NCBI GenBank assembly: GCA_905182165.1
Contig: CAJJAK010000004.1
Coordinates: forward strand, 124,001 to 188,000
Direction: 5' to 3'
Source of the DNA: an uncultured Paracoccaceae bacterium
GTDB taxonomy: Bacteria > Pseudomonadota > Alphaproteobacteria > Rhodobacterales > Rhodobacteraceae
DNA: 64,000 nt
Each line of letters opens with the position of its first letter. Within the stretch, counting starts at the first letter, position 1. This document shows, one piece after another, positions 44,126-53,669 of this stretch. Below the pieces are notes generated by a model that saw only the letters and a list, made by a program, of their open reading frames with translations, did no database searches and had not been told where the DNA came from. The position numbers were made by a program, and so were the translations under genes.

Positions 44126-45083
44126 TTAACCCTTTACACTTAAATATCTATAACGAGGCGTTTTGATTTGGCTCGTGAAACGCATATCTGCATTACCTGT
44201 ATTAGAAGCTTTTTCTTCATCAGTTAGTATTATATCACGATGATCAGGTTCACCAGAAATCACATCACACTGACAAATACCACAGTCACCACGTTGACAG
44301 TCGTATAATAGATCTAATCCAGCCCCCTCTAGTGCACCAATAATAGATTGATCTGCCTTTACCTGAATCACCTGTCCGGTCTTGTGGATTTCTATTTCAA
44401 AAGCTGTATTCTCATTGCCACTAGTATCAGTTTTAAATAACTCAAAATGGATTCTAGAACTATCCCAATTTAATTCTAATGCCCGATTTTTTATAGCTTC
44501 AATTAAACCACTTGGCCCACAGATATAGACATGAGAATTAATGGGGGCTTTTTTTAAAATATGCTCTATGTTCTAGAGAGGATCATCATCATCATAATGT
44601 AATTGCATCTGATCACCACATATTTCTGCTACTTCAGTAACGAAAGCGAGAGCATCTTTACTTCTTCCAGCATAATGCAAATTGAATTTTTTATTTTCTT
44701 TGGCTAGATCTGCGGCCATCGATAATATTGGAGTTATCCCAATACCTCCAGCAATTAGCATGTGGTGCGATGCTTTATTTACAAGCTCAAAATTATTTTG
44801 GCATTGCATCTGTAACCTTATCCCCTATTTTTAATGAATGCATATAATTTGAGCCACCAGTGCTATCTTCTTCAAGTAAGACACCAATTGCAATTTGCGC
44901 TTTAGTTAATTCATTAAGCCGAAGTAACGAATATGCGCGATCGTCATTAGTTGGTAATAAAATTCTAATATGTGAACCTGCGGTCCAAGACCAATCCTCA
45001 TCACCCATTAAATTAAAAACAAACTTTTTAATATTTGGTGTTTCTTCTATTACAGAGAGTAGTTCAATTTTTTGGTTTGTCAT
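44126..45083 (-). CDS. PDR/VanB-type oxidoreductase (oxygenase reductase), interrupted
   Basis: The electron-transfer partner of the Rieske oxygenase: FMN/FAD-binding domain (ELLSVIEETPNIKKFVFNL, DRAYSLLRLNE), NAD-binding domain (HMLIAGGIGITPILSMA, then YICGPSGLIEAI) and a C-terminal plant-type 2Fe-2S ferredoxin (DLLYDCQRGDCGICQCDV, with four cysteines). Corrected length is about 318 residues. Two lesions occur: a frameshift near 44805, and an in-frame TAG at 44573-44575 in the sequence DDDPL-stop-NIEHIL, where both sides are in the same frame. The second is a base substitution (perhaps CAG to TAG) and not an indel, so decay cannot be excluded. It lies 5 bases before the alpha-subunit gene. 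Confidence 0.88.
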
Positions 45084-45159
45084 AACTTAATCTTTTATAG
45101 GCTTTTTAGTCAGAATATATTCGTATAAATTATCATTTTAACTTCTTTTGTTCATATCT

Positions 45160-46071
45160 CTAAATACCAATTACTGGATTTTGTAGTATACCAATACCCT
45201 CTATCCCGCATTCAATTATATCCCCTGGCCACATCCATTCTTGAGGATCTCTACCTGCACCTACACCAGATGGTGTTCCAGTTGCTATAATATCTCCTGG
45301 CTCTAAGGTCATTCCAGAAGACAAATCAGAGATCAAAGTTGGAATATTAAAAAGTAAGTGCTTTGTATTGGAGTTTTGCTTCTCAATTCCATTCTTTTTC
45401 AGCCAAAGGTTCAGATTATGAGGATCAGAGATTTCATCTGCTGTTACTATACATGGCCCAAACGGAGCAAAGGTATCTTGTCCTTTAGAAAAAATCCACT
45501 GCCCCGCCCGCCGATTGTCGCGTGCTGAGACGTCGTTCATTATAGAATAACCAAAAACATGATCCATCGCATTTTCAACGTCAATTCGAGTGGCTTTTTT
45601 TCCTATAATTACTGCTAATTCAACTTCCCAGTCTAATTGTTGCGTCATTTTACTATTGTGTTGAATACTATCACCAGTCCCGATCACTGCTGTTGGTGGT
45701 TTTGAAAATACGACAGGTTTTGTTGGTAAATCTTTTGAAGTATCAAGACTTTTTGCTGATTCTGCTACGTGCTCCACATAATTTAACCCAATCCCAAAGA
45801 TATTTTTTCTTGGCGTTGGGATCGGCGCAAGTAATGATACATTTGCTTCTGGAATCGCAATACCAGGAGGCATTCTGCCACCTCTTTCTTTTAAGGCGTC
45901 TGAAAGTGCAGATATTGCATCTGGTCCTTGGTCAATTAATTCCAACATAGAATCTGGAAATTGATATCCAATTGTTAATCCCAATTTATTAACATCTACA
46001 ACTTGCTCATTGTGAATAACACCAAGTCTTGCTTCGGATATTTTATTTGCGCGGTAGGTTATTAATTTCAT
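45160..46071 (-). CDS. fumarylacetoacetate hydrolase family protein
   Basis: A 303-residue FAH-family enzyme. The C-terminal catalytic fold shows NIFGIGLNYVEHVAES, VVFSKPPTAVIGTGDSIQ, the metal-binding DWEVELAVIIGKKA, GYSIMNDVSARDNR, and a terminal GDIIATGTPSGVGAGRDP. The family hydrolyses fumarylpyruvate, maleylpyruvate or acylpyruvates, decarboxylates oxaloacetate, or cleaves fumarylacetoacetate. Lying next to the gentisate-dioxygenase-like gene, it would most naturally split maleylpyruvate or fumarylpyruvate. No maleylpyruvate isomerase is in the block, so direct maleylpyruvate hydrolysis or a distant isomerase is required. Complete. Confidence 0.92.
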   Translation of the reverse strand: MKLITYRANKISEARLGVIHNEQVVDVNKLGLTIGYQFPDSMLELIDQGPDAISALSDALKERGGRMPPGIAIPEANVSLLAPIPTPRKNIFGIGLNYVEHVAESAKSLDTSKDLPTKPVVFSKPPTAVIGTGDSIQHNSKMTQQLDWEVELAVIIGKKATRIDVENAMDHVFGYSIMNDVSARDNRRAGQWIFSKGQDTFAPFGPCIVTADEISDPHNLNLWLKKNGIEKQNSNTKHLLFNIPTLISDLSSGMTLEPGDIIATGTPSGVGAGRDPQEWMWPGDIIECGIEGIGILQNPVIGI

Positions 46072-46082
46072 TTTATGCCTTG

Positions 46083-47205
46083 TCAGTTTTGTTCAACAAC
46101 TTGGTGGCCATTATTTTCAGGAAATACTTGTTCTTTGTAAAACCCAAGTTTTTGCATTACAGGAAGATCATTGAATGAAAAAAGACAAGAATCATCATTT
46201 TTTTCGGTATTACAATGCTCATGCCAAGTCCAGCTGGGTACACAAAATATGTCTTTTTCTGTCCAATCAAAACGGTGGCCATCGATTATTGAATATCCAT
46301 TACCCTTTGCAACCTGGTAAATTATGTTTCCAGTATGCCGGTGAGATTTTGTGTGCTCAGTTGGGCGAAGCATTTGCATTTGTGCACCCATTGTTAACAT
46401 TGGGTCACTTCCAGTTTGTGGATTAATGTACCTCATAATTACTCCGTCATATGGAGATCCATCAGTTACTTTAGAATAGTTTTTTAAAGCATCATAAGTA
46501 GGTTCCCAAGAAAATTTAAGCAGCGGAGAGTAAGGCTTATCCCATTTGTCGAGGGCTGGCATTAAACCAGGTGCACCATAGGTAAAAGGACTATCATTTG
46601 TTGGCAAGTTAGAAGACTGGTGGTTTTCTGGATGGACCTCATAAAAGTTAGCTTCAAGGGCATTGGTGAGTGGAATGTCAAGTCCATCTTGCCATATGCA
46701 TGTGCTCCCATCTTCTGAAATACCATGTTCATGCCATGTTCCATTTGGAGTTATCACAAAATCGCGACAACCCAACTCCACTTTGTGACCATCAACAATT
46801 GTATAAGCACCGGTACCTTCCATAATAAATCTAAGAGCCGATGCTGCATGGCGATGTGCACCAGCTTTTTCACCAGCTTTCATCACCTGAATTCCAGAAA
46901 AAAGCCACCCACAAGCGGCACTCACATCTTGTCGCTTTGGGTTTCTGAGGTAAATCACCCTGCGTCCGGCATCTTCTGGACGCACAAGATCAATTGCCCT
47001 TAAGTACCTGTTTGCGAAGGTCAGAATGGCGCCAAATAATTGGATCAGATTTTGGTGTTGGTTCCCATGGCTCTATATCGTTCGCAACAGTCCATAAGGC
47101 ACCAGTATCAATTTCAGCTAAATCCTTATAATATTCTGTTAATTCGGCACTCTCCCTAACCCGAGCACGGCCCAGGACATCATCTTTTGCATCGATTTCA
47201 GTCAT
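46083..47205 (-). CDS. gentisate 1,2-dioxygenase-like bicupin, one frameshift
   Basis: A two-cupin iron dioxygenase of gentisate 1,2-dioxygenase type, opening the ring between the carboxyl-bearing carbon and the neighbouring hydroxyl. The N-terminal part (LTEYYKDLAEIDTGALW, then WRHSDLRKQ) reads from 47205; near 46995 the frame shifts and continues RPEDAGRRVIYLRNP and the first cupin with GEKAGAHRHAASALRFIMEG and NGTWHEHG (iron ligands). The second cupin has KSHRHTGNIIYQVAKG and SWTWHEH. Corrected length is about 373 residues, as expected. It is the first gene of the minus-strand catabolic block. Related 1-hydroxy-2-naphthoate or salicylate dioxygenases cannot be excluded. Confidence 0.9.
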
Positions 47206-47580
47206 TTTGAACTCCTAAAATTACTTGCTTATTACTATTTAATGGTTTTAGCGTAATTAATTTTCCTTCTTTTTACTATATAAAAACAACTTCAATTTAC
47301 TACTTGAAAATTGGCTGAGTTTGAAAAAGATTTTGAAGGTTTCTTAAGGTTTAAAAGAAAGATTAAAAAAGTATTAAACGGCCTAAGACACCGCTGATTA
47401 TATAAATTTTGATCATGTTAAAACCCTTAACCTTCTGATTTATGCCTATATTGTTATACACTTTACTAATATAAAGATAATTTACCATTTAAAAATTATT
47501 TTTATGACGATAAAGATCAAAGATAGTATTTAAAAATCAAAATTGATATCAAGATTGAATGCAAAGGTAGATATGATTTG
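47206..47580. promoter_or_regulatory. divergent intergenic region of the catabolic block
   Basis: About 375 bases of very A+T-rich DNA separate the gentisate-dioxygenase-like gene (minus) and the thioesterase gene (plus). Both promoters should lie here. I see homopolymeric A and T runs and no clear inverted repeat, RNA gene or reading frame. Confidence 0.4.
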
Positions 47581-48061
47581 ATGAATGAAATTGAGAAAAA
47601 AAAAGCTGAGCGACTTACCCCAATAAAAAAATGTGATTTATCGACAGCTTGTTGGAGCCACACTGTAACTCTAAGGCATGGTCAATGTGATCCTGCAGGT
47701 ATAGCATATACCCCGCATTTCTTTGACTTATTCAATGTTGCTGTGGAGGATTGGTATTCTACGTGCCTTGGCATCAATTATTATGAAATTATAGGATCAA
47801 GGCGCATTGGTTTGGGTTATGCCCAAGCGAGTGCGAATTTTTTCGAACCATGTTTAATGGGAGAATAATAAATATGCATTAATTGTTAACAAAATTGGTA
47901 ATTCCTCTTTGTCATTAGATCTTCATATATTCAAAGAAGAAGTAGAAAAATTGCGGGGAAGATTTGTAACAGTAGCTACAAACCTAGATACTCATAAGGC
48001 TATCAAGATCCCACAAGACATATTAGACGCATTAATTTTATATAAAAGTAGTTGTGATTAG
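47581..48061 (+). CDS. 4HBT-family acyl-CoA thioesterase, one frameshift
   Basis: A hotdog-fold thioesterase of the 4-hydroxybenzoyl-CoA type. The active-site region is RHGQCDPAGIAYTPHFFDLFN with the catalytic Asp in DPAGI, followed by IGLGYAQASANFFEPCLMGE. A frameshift near 47868 follows; the next frame gives YALIVNKIGNSSLSLDLHIF and VTVATNLDTHKAIKIPQDI, the expected beta strands and end, stopping at 48061. Corrected length is about 160 residues. It is divergent from the aromatic operon and may hydrolyse an aryl-CoA of that pathway. The ATG is preferred to a TTG one codon upstream. Confidence 0.85.
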
Positions 48062-48079
48062 ATATTTGAGGTAACTGGC

Positions 48080-48791
48080 TTGCAAATTGCAATATTAATG
48101 GCAAATACAGATGAAAGTGATTTTGCGTCCCAACATCCTAGCGATGATGAAAAATTTCATTGATATATTAAGCTGTGTTAGATCTAACTGGGGGTATGAA
48201 GTATTTAATGTCACTCATCAAATTTTTCCAAAATCATTAGATAAATTTGATGGTATCATAATTACTGGTAGCCCCGCATCAGCTAATGATAAAAATTTGT
48301 GGATTGAAGAGCTTTTAATTATTATCAGAAGCTCTATTGACAAAAAAATTCCAATATTTGGTTCTTGCTTTGGCCATCAAGTGATTGCCAAAGCTTTGGG
48401 CTCAAATATTATAAAAAACCCAAATGGTTGGTCTTTTGGTCTTGTTAAAACACAAATCGTAGCAGATGCACCATGGATTGCAGGTCTGGAAAAAGAAACT
48501 TTAGTCTATGCTGCACATATGGAGCAAGTGAAGGAACTTCCAAATGGCGCTAAACTTTTATTTAAAACTGATGGATGTGAGATCGCTGGTTTTTCTATCG
48601 AAAATAGTATTTTTACAACACAGTATCATCCAGAAATGAGTGGTCAATTTATGGAGGCCTTAACCGAAGAGTTGTCTTGTGAATTGGGCAAAGAGCTAAC
48701 AGAAAGTGCCCGTTCTTCTTTGAATAAGAATGCTCATACAATTAAATTTGCTGAGTCAATTGCGCAATTTTTTGAAAAGTTGTCAACTTAA
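48080..48791 (+). CDS. class I glutamine amidotransferase-like protein, one frameshift
   Basis: A stand-alone GATase1-fold protein of about 236 residues. From TTG at 48080 (with GAGG upstream) the sequence LQIAILMANTDESDFASQHPS gives a typical N-terminal strand; near 48152 the frame shifts and continues FIDILSCVRSNWGYEVFNV, FDGIIITGSPASANDK and the nucleophile elbow IFGSCFGHQVIAKALG. The catalytic His-Glu pair is in TTQYHPEMSG. Related proteins release ammonia from glutamine or hydrolyse gamma-glutamyl bonds. An ATG at 48111, in the second frame, would skip the first strand. Role here unknown. It is convergent with the aldehyde dehydrogenase gene, 8 bases apart. Confidence 0.82.
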
Positions 48792-48799
48792 CCTGCTAT

Positions 48800-50284
48800 T
48801 TATAATTGGATCCATGCTGTTTTAAGATTAATGTATTTATCTAAAGCATGCATTGATTTATCAGCGCCATTTCCTGATTGTTTGACCCCTGATAGTGGGA
48901 CAGTCATATCTGCACCACCGTAAGTATTGACGTTCACTACTCCAGCCTTAACTTTAGAAACCATTTTATGGGCTTTTGATAGGTTTGATGTCCAAATTCC
49001 AGCTGAAAGTCCAAATTCTGTTCCATTTGCTAACTCAATTGCCTCATCTTCAGTTTTAAATTTTGATACAGCTAAGACTGGTCCAAATACTTCGTCATTA
49101 AATAATGTACTGCTTGAGGAGACATTAGTTAAAACAGTTGGTTCCATGTAGTATCCACCAGTATTTTGTAATATTTGGTTACCACCAGTTATAATATTAG
49201 CACCCTCTTTTTTTGCTATATCGACAAATTTTAAGTTACTTTTCAACTGGATTTCAGAGTTTATCGCTCCAACATCAGAGCTGAGATCTAACGGGTTGCC
49301 CACTTGCAATAGCTTAGCATGCTCAACAACATTTTTTATAAAATCATCGTGTATATTTTCTTCAACAATTAATCTTGAAGCTGCTACACATACTTGACCA
49401 GAATTTCTAAAAATGGCCATTGCTGAAACTTTGGCAGCTAGATTTAAATCAGGTGCATCTGAAAATATAATGTTTGGGGATTTACCACCTAATTCCAAAT
49501 AACAACGTTTCATATTCGATTGTGCTGAATATTCTAGAAGTTGACGACCTGTTGGTCCAGAACCAGTGAATGCAAGTACATCCACATCCATTGATAATCC
49601 CATGGCTTTCCCAACTAATGAACCTTGACCTGTAACAACATTTAAAACTCCTTCAGGCACGCCAGCCTCCGCAGCAAGTTCGGCAAGCTTCAATAACGAC
49701 AAAGATGCTGTTTCAGCAGGCTTTAAGACGATGGAGTTTCCGGCAGCTAATGCGGGTGCGATCTTCCATGACCCAATCATTAAAGGAAAATTCCAAGGAA
49801 CAATTGCGCCAACAACGCCTACGGGTTCTTTATGAATTAACCCAAGAACACTATTTGCTGTGGGCGCTATCTCACCATAAACTTTATCAATGGATTCTGC
49901 ATAATATCTGAAAGTACCTGCCGCTGAACCAGCTTCTGCATTGATCGCCATATTTATTTCTGTACCATTGTCACGTACACCTAAGACGGTAAGTTCAATA
50001 GCATCGCGCTCAATTAAATCAGAAAGTTTGTGTAATATTTTTTTGCGCTGTGCGGGTGGCATGTTAGACCAAGAACCTTTTTCAAAAGCATCCCGGGCTG
50101 ACTTTATGGCTTTATTCATGTCAGAAACAGTTGCCCGTGCAATTGACGTAAACGGTTTTCCATCTATTGGAGATATAATATTAAAATTCTCGCCAGATCC
50201 ATTTACCCAATTTCCATCAATAAACAGTTTTTGCGCACGAATTTCTTTATTGCGATACTTATTGATTATGTCTTGATCTAACAT
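48800..50284 (-). CDS. NAD(P)-dependent aldehyde dehydrogenase
   Basis: A complete 494-residue ALDH-superfamily enzyme oxidising an aldehyde to the acid. Cofactor and active-site motifs are visible: GAIVPWNFPLMIGSWKIAPALAAGNS, FTGSGPTGRQLL, the general base Glu in YLELGGKSPNIIF, and the nucleophile Cys in NSGQVCVAASRL. The overall pattern is close to betaine-aldehyde or gamma-aminobutyraldehyde dehydrogenases. The gene starts 9 bases after the tctA stop, so it belongs to the transporter operon and may act on a compound derived from the imported carboxylate. Confidence 0.94.
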   Translation of the reverse strand: MLDQDIINKYRNKEIRAQKLFIDGNWVNGSGENFNIISPIDGKPFTSIARATVSDMNKAIKSARDAFEKGSWSNMPPAQRKKILHKLSDLIERDAIELTVLGVRDNGTEINMAINAEAGSAAGTFRYYAESIDKVYGEIAPTANSVLGLIHKEPVGVVGAIVPWNFPLMIGSWKIAPALAAGNSIVLKPAETASLSLLKLAELAAEAGVPEGVLNVVTGQGSLVGKAMGLSMDVDVLAFTGSGPTGRQLLEYSAQSNMKRCYLELGGKSPNIIFSDAPDLNLAAKVSAMAIFRNSGQVCVAASRLIVEENIHDDFIKNVVEHAKLLQVGNPLDLSSDVGAINSEIQLKSNLKFVDIAKKEGANIITGGNQILQNTGGYYMEPTVLTNVSSSSTLFNDEVFGPVLAVSKFKTEDEAIELANGTEFGLSAGIWTSNLSKAHKMVSKVKAGVVNVNTYGGADMTVPLSGVKQSGNGADKSMHALDKYINLKTAWIQL

Positions 50285-50293
50285 ATTTTTACC

Positions 50294-51765
50294 CTACTTC
50301 TTTCTTAAATTTTTCCACATTGTTCGAACTTGTAACAGTAACACTATGATTATCAACGCAAATAGAATGAATGCTATAGGTCTGTTAATAAAATCAATTG
50401 GACTTTTTGACATTCATCATAGAAGTTCGAAGTTTGCCTTCCATTATTTCACCTAAAACCATACCTAAAATGATTGGCACAATTGGTAAGTCTAATCGCT
50501 TTAAAATAAATCCAAAAATATCTGGAAGCAGCTACGGCGCAATCAGTAAAGCTATTACGTAGACTATACACACCAACAAAACTTAAAATAAGAATACTCA
50601 TCCCTAAAAATCGACTTGGTATTTCAATAACTTTTAATAAAGAATTTGTTGAGAATAATAAAAATATCAAAACTAGGATGTTCAATATTAAAAGTGAAAT
50701 ATATAGAGCAATAACAAAATCTAGATGGTTTTGGAAAAGATTTGGCCCAGGTATCACATTATGCACGTAAAAGACAGAAAGCATCATTGCCGTTAAAGCT
50801 TCTCCAGGTATCCCTAAAGCTAGTAATGGTATCATCGCTGCAGCTGGGACAGCATTATTAGCAGCCTCAGATGCAACCAAGCCTTCTGTTGAGCCCTTCC
50901 CAAATTTTTCTGGAGTTTTGGAGCTTCGCTGAGCGTAAGTGTAGGATAAGAATTGTGATGTAAACTCCCCAACGCCTGGTATCATGCCCATTAATACACC
51001 AAAACTAGCAGAAACTGTTGCAATTCGTTTGTGTTTTCCAAGCTCTTTTAAGCCTTGGAAAAGGCCACCAGTAACTTTTACAGCTTTTGATCGTTTATCT
51101 TTTTCAACAAGCAGTAATATAGCTTGAGATATTGCAAATAAGCCTAAAACAACAACAATTAAGTTCAAACCACCAGTTAACCAACTCTGGTCGAAAGTGA
51201 ATCGCTTTGAATATTTAATTGGTTCCATGCCAATTGCTTGTATGAATATCCCTAAGCTAGCCATCATGGCGGCAGCAAACATGTGACCTCGATGAGCAGT
51301 TATAACAAGTATAATTCCAAGAAGCGCTGCTAAAAATATTTCCCGTGATCCAAACATTGGAGCTATATAAGCCAGTACGGGTGATAAGAAAATTAAACAC
51401 ATTATTGAAAAAACACCCCCAAAGAATGAAGCAGAGTAGGCTAAACTTAGTGCTCGGCGACTTTCCCCCCTTTGAGTCATTGGAAACCCATCGTATGTGG
51501 TCAATGCGTTTACGGGTGTGCCTGGGGTGTTAATCAAAATTGCTGGTATTGAGCCACCATAAATCGCACCACAAATACCAAGAAGTAAAGTTAGGCCTAC
51601 AATTGGCTCTAGGGAAAAAGTAGCAGGCAGTATAATTGCAATAGCAACAGCTGGCCCGACACCAGGAATAGCGCCAATAACGACACCACCACAGGATCCA
51701 ATAAGAAGAGCTATTAATACATCCCATCTAAGTAGAATTTCAAATGCAGAAAAAATAATATCCAT
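50294..51765 (-). CDS. tctA: tripartite tricarboxylate transporter large subunit TctA, frameshifts near the end
   Basis: The large, roughly 12-helix membrane subunit of a TctABC solute transporter. Family landmarks are GGVVIGAIPGVGPAVAIAI at the N-terminus, ICGAIYGGSIPAILINTPGTP near residue 65, and the second half repeat GMIPGVGEFTSQFLSY and AAAMIPLLALGIPGEALTA. Near 50535 the frame shifts; the family sequence then goes on with IILGMVLGEIMEGKLRTSM and, after another shift near 50415, SPIDFINRPIAFILFALIII, ending at 50294. Corrected length is about 490 residues, normal. Order tctC-tctB-tctA is standard. Confidence 0.92.
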
Positions 51766-51776
51766 TAATAGCCTAT

Positions 51777-52284
51777 CTAAAAATTTAAGATCATAAAGGA
51801 TCTTAATGTACTGGGAAGAAATTCATAAATTACACCACCTGGTATTTTTACTTCTAAAAATGTTTTAAAAACTAACACTATAGATAACGCAGTTATAAGT
51901 GAGTATAAGAGCATTTTCTTATTCCGATACCCAGCACGATATGACAAACAAAAAGCAATAATGCATGTCGCTAATAAATATCCAATATAAGGAACAAGGA
52001 AGACGTATAAAAGGAACCAACAAGCGAATTCCATTGATCTAATCCAAATGAAACCTTCTATTAATTCTTTTTTTAAATCATTGAACCGGATCTTAAGTAA
52101 CAAATGGATAAATCCAAAAATTGTCATTCCTATTAAGCCAATAGAGCACCATAATGCTGGTTGGGATGTGATTTTTGTTTTTTTAAACCATTTAACCTGT
52201 TCAGGTAGTTGAGCTGATTAAAAAAGCTGAAATTAAAAAAAATAATATTGCAAATAATAGATCACCTGATTTTATATTTTTCAT
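51777..52284 (-). CDS. tctB: tripartite tricarboxylate transporter small subunit TctB, frameshifted
   Basis: The small four-helix membrane subunit of the same transporter. From ATG at 52284 the first 17 residues (MKNIKSGDLLFAILFF) form the first helix; at least two shifts between 52235 and 52130 then interrupt the frame, and the C-terminal part (FACWFLLYVFLVPYIGYLLAT, LYSLITALSIVLVFKTFLEV, IPGGVIYEFLPS) is continuous to 51777. Corrected length is about 168 residues, normal for TctB. It ends 11 bases before tctA. Assignment relies on hydrophobic pattern, the IPLPxG-like IPGG motif and gene order. Confidence 0.82.
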
Positions 52285-52358
52285 AATAATATTTTCACAT
52301 TATTTGGTATTGAGAGGCTGATTTGGTTTTTCAGCCCCTCAAAGTATGTATTAATTGG

Positions 52359-53300
52359 TTATTCTAGTAAACCATTCACATATGCTGCTTGAGCTATATC
52401 AGCCGCAACCATAGCCGCAGATTCCTCTGGACCCATCCAGTAGATTTGAGCGCCAGTATTTGTTGCAACTTCCTGAGCTCTTTCACTCATTACGGTTTTG
52501 GAAGCTACTGCAATTATTTTGTCTCTAACATCTTGTGGTGTATCTTTGTGAACAAAGAGACCATTCCAAAGGTTTGATGTTAAGGTAGGTTCAATTTCCA
52601 TTACAGTTGGAGCGTCTGGTGTCAGACTAATACGTGATCCTGTTATTGAAGCCAAAACAGTTACGTTGTCTAGGCAAGGTAACAGAAGTGCTAATGTTGT
52701 ATTTATCACGTCTGCATCACCAGATGCGAGAGTATTACAGTCCAGCATATCAAAAGCTGCATCAGAGGCAAAGCTAAAGTCCATTTTCTTTGCAGCAGCC
52801 AGCGTTATTTTTGTTGGTATTAATGGTGCTCCAAAGTGACCTAGTGAAACATCATTTTCCTTTGCGTATGCAGCTAATTCCGCCATTGTTTGATAAGGAG
52901 AGTCAGGGCTTGTTGCTATAACAAATGGATATGTAACAAAAATACCAAGTGGGTCAAATTTTGCAGGAGCTAATTCTTCGATACCGATTTGATGTCCAAT
53001 TACTGGAACGCCAATAACAAATGATCCAATCGTGTAGCCATCAGCTGGTGCATTTGCTACTTCAATTGCTCCAGGAAATGGTCCACCACCTCCGCCAGGT
53101 TTATTTACCACGGCCGCTGCAACTCCATATTCCTTTTGAAAATCTTCTGCAATCATTCGCGTCAGTATATCTTCTAGATCACCTGGAGGCCAAGGAACAA
53201 TAAAAGTAACTGGTTTTTCAGGATATTCTGCGAAAGTAGGATTTATAAATCCAGTTATTGCTATAGTTAATGTAGCAATGGTTAAAAATATTTTTTTCAT
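52359..53300 (-). CDS. tctC: tripartite tricarboxylate transporter substrate-binding protein (TctC/Bug)
   Basis: A 313-residue periplasmic solute receptor with a signal peptide (MKKIFLTIATLTIAITGF, cleavage after PTFA). The Bug-family opening YPEKPVTFIVPWPPGDLEDILTR and VVNKPGGGGGPFPGAIEVANAPADGYTIG are characteristic; PWPPGD replaces the commoner PxxxGGxxD. The ligand is a carboxylate, but its identity is open; proximity to aromatic and amine catabolic genes suggests an aromatic acid or a small dicarboxylate. It heads the tctCBA-ALDH operon. Complete. Confidence 0.92.
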   Translation of the reverse strand: MKKIFLTIATLTIAITGFINPTFAEYPEKPVTFIVPWPPGDLEDILTRMIAEDFQKEYGVAAAVVNKPGGGGGPFPGAIEVANAPADGYTIGSFVIGVPVIGHQIGIEELAPAKFDPLGIFVTYPFVIATSPDSPYQTMAELAAYAKENDVSLGHFGAPLIPTKITLAAAKKMDFSFASDAAFDMLDCNTLASGDADVINTTLALLLPCLDNVTVLASITGSRISLTPDAPTVMEIEPTLTSNLWNGLFVHKDTPQDVRDKIIAVASKTVMSERAQEVATNTGAQIYWMGPEESAAMVAADIAQAAYVNGLLE

Positions 53301-53669
53301 TTTATTCCCCTATTAAATTAATATTTGTACTTAAATTTAATTATTTTACGTGGCGTAATTAGAACGGTTACAAATTGTACATTAAGAGTCAATTGTTTTA
53401 AGTTCATAACTTTGAGTTTAATATTTTGTTAACATGTTAATTAATAATGCAATCTAGAACATGTTTTTTATTCTGTAAACTAGTTTGTTTTTAAATATTA
53501 ATTTAATTATTATACTTCATACCTTTCTTAGTCACTTGAGGAATAGATAATTTTTTGCTCTTGGTAACATTGACATTAATAAGTGAATATACTGAAGTAA
53601 ATTTAGCTCATCTCATCTTCGTATTTTTTTTGAGGAGTTTATGTAAAAAAACTTGGAGAATTTTACCTT
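53301..53669. promoter_or_regulatory. divergent intergenic region with a 12-bp palindrome
   Basis: About 370 bases of A+T-rich DNA between tctC (minus) and the aldehyde dehydrogenase (plus). It contains the perfect palindrome TTAACATGTTAA at 53429-53440, a possible operator. No reading frame of note and no RNA gene were seen. The position also marks the left edge of the more G+C-rich segment to the right. Confidence 0.4.

Noticed and set aside
47206..47580. RNA gene or small ORF in the long divergent spacer
   Set aside because: The region is A+T-rich without a stable stem, tRNA features or a supported reading frame.
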